This document shows positions 6,276 through 6,916 of a stretch of DNA of 6,916 bases, piece by piece. Position 1 is the stretch's first letter. Each line of letters starts with the position of its first letter. The notes below the pieces were generated by a model, which saw nothing but the letters and a program-made list of their open reading frames with translations, made no database searches and was not told the origin of the DNA. Location: NCBI GenBank assembly GCA_902803455.1, contig CADCQC010000200.1:1-6916 (forward strand). The letters run 5' to 3'. The DNA is from an uncultured Prevotellaceae bacterium. Lineage in GTDB: Bacteria > Bacteroidota > Bacteroidia > Bacteroidales > Bacteroidaceae. Position numbers and translations under genes: made by a program.

Positions 6276-6330
6276 CAAACCGATCGAGTAGCTCTCTTCA
6301 TATCCTATTTCTCAAAATCAACTGTTGACC

Positions 6331-6916
6331 ATGCAACTGACATTTCTCGGTACAGGCACCTCGGGAGGCGTACCCAGCGTGGGCTGTTCCTGTCAGGTGT
6401 GCCAAAGCACAGACCCTCACGACAAGCGTCTGAGGTCTTCTGCCCTGATAGAGACTGCCACCACCCGTGTGCTTATTGACTGCGGGCCAGACTTCCGGCA
6501 GCAAATCTTGCCTTTTGATTTCAAACCGATCGATGGCGTGCTGCTCACCCATATCCATTACGACCATGTGGGTGGACTGGATGATATACGGCCGTTTTGC
6601 CGCTTTGGTCCCGTCAACATCTATACCAATGCCGACACAGCTGCCGGGCTGCGGCATAACCTGCCTTATTGCTTCGCAGACCATCTGTATCCCGGAGTGC
6701 CTCTGCTCCATCTGCATGAGGTGGAACTCCATAAGGCCTTCACCATCGGCGACTTGCAGGTCGTGCCTATCCAGGTGATGCACGGGCAACTGCCTATCCT
6801 GGGCTTCAGAATCGGAAGCCTTGCTTATATCACCGACATGAAGACAATCGCCGAGAGCGAGATGCCTTATCTTGAGGGCACCGATACGCTGGTGGTCAAT
6901 GCGCTGAGAAGGGATA
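6331..6916 (+). CDS. PhnP-like metallo-beta-lactamase-fold hydrolase (3' end outside window)
   Basis: ATG at 6331 begins MQLTFLGTGTSGGVPSVGC, the typical first strand and glycine loop of PhnP-type metallo-beta-lactamase proteins; 195 codons are in the window. The dinuclear metal-binding motif is HIHYDH (residues 74-79: His74, His76, Asp78, His79) followed by VGGLDDIRPF. His151 in VMHG and Asp169 in YITDM are the likely further ligands; the last histidine would be past the window end. Cys19, Cys21 and Cys24 match the CxCxxC that holds a structural zinc in PhnP. PhnP itself cleaves phosphoribosyl cyclic phosphate in phosphonate breakdown, but no other phn gene is seen here, so the substrate is open: a cyclic phosphodiester or nucleotide is the best guess. 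It follows murB by 75 bp on the same strand and may belong to its operon. Confidence 0.92.
   Translation, partial: MQLTFLGTGTSGGVPSVGCSCQVCQSTDPHDKRLRSSALIETATTRVLIDCGPDFRQQILPFDFKPIDGVLLTHIHYDHVGGLDDIRPFCRFGPVNIYTNADTAAGLRHNLPYCFADHLYPGVPLLHLHEVELHKAFTIGDLQVVPIQVMHGQLPILGFRIGSLAYITDMKTIAESEMPYLEGTDTLVVNALRRD

Noticed and set aside
6298..6789. 163-codon - strand frame antisense to the PhnP-like hydrolase
   Set aside because: The + strand frame carries the full metal-binding motif set; the antisense frame is a shadow.

Overview
The window looks like a chromosomal segment of a Bacteroidales bacterium, most likely Prevotella or a close relative (Prevotellaceae). The reasons are: (i) three copies of the Bacteroidetes -7 promoter element TAnnTTTG, each followed by CA or C, placed just upstream of genes; (ii) no strong Shine-Dalgarno sequences; (iii) two neighbouring secreted proteins ending in the short 'VY(N/D)LQG.R......KG(I/L)YI(V/I)(N/D)GKK' tail typical of Prevotella surface proteins; (iv) a PheS with the Cys-rich insert known from this phylum, and a lipoprotein resembling the Bacteroidales family DUF4348. 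This is judged from memory of these families; no database search was possible.

Left part (1-3023, + strand): cell-surface and exported proteins. The window opens inside a large secreted protein (ends 1192) with a chitobiase-type C-terminal domain and a sorting-like tail. A spacer with two mutually exclusive GC-rich hairpins follows. Next comes a 55-codon ORF (1299-1466) closed by its own strong terminator (1485-1520), which has not been given a function. A promoter element at 1587 then drives a 466-residue exported protein of unknown function (1623-3023) with the same kind of tail as the first protein.

Middle (3024-4350): a convergent intergenic region holds a 21-bp odd palindrome and a perfect 24-bp-stem hairpin that can terminate in both directions. 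Then comes pheS on the - strand (3193-4230), with no pheT directly downstream. A 120-bp divergent promoter region carries back-to-back -7 elements for pheS and for the rightward unit.

Right part (4351-6916, + strand): a lipoprotein with a VDTVP-repeat linker (DUF4348-like), then murB (cell-wall precursor synthesis) 15 bp later, then after 75 bp a PhnP-like metallo-beta-lactamase-fold hydrolase cut by the window end. The first two are probably one transcription unit; the third may be part of it or separated by a weak terminator-like hairpin.

Most of the window is ordinary housekeeping and surface-protein content. The least explained items are the 55-codon ORF with its flanking RNA structures and the 466-residue exported protein. 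I saw no mobile elements, CRISPR arrays, tRNA or rRNA genes.
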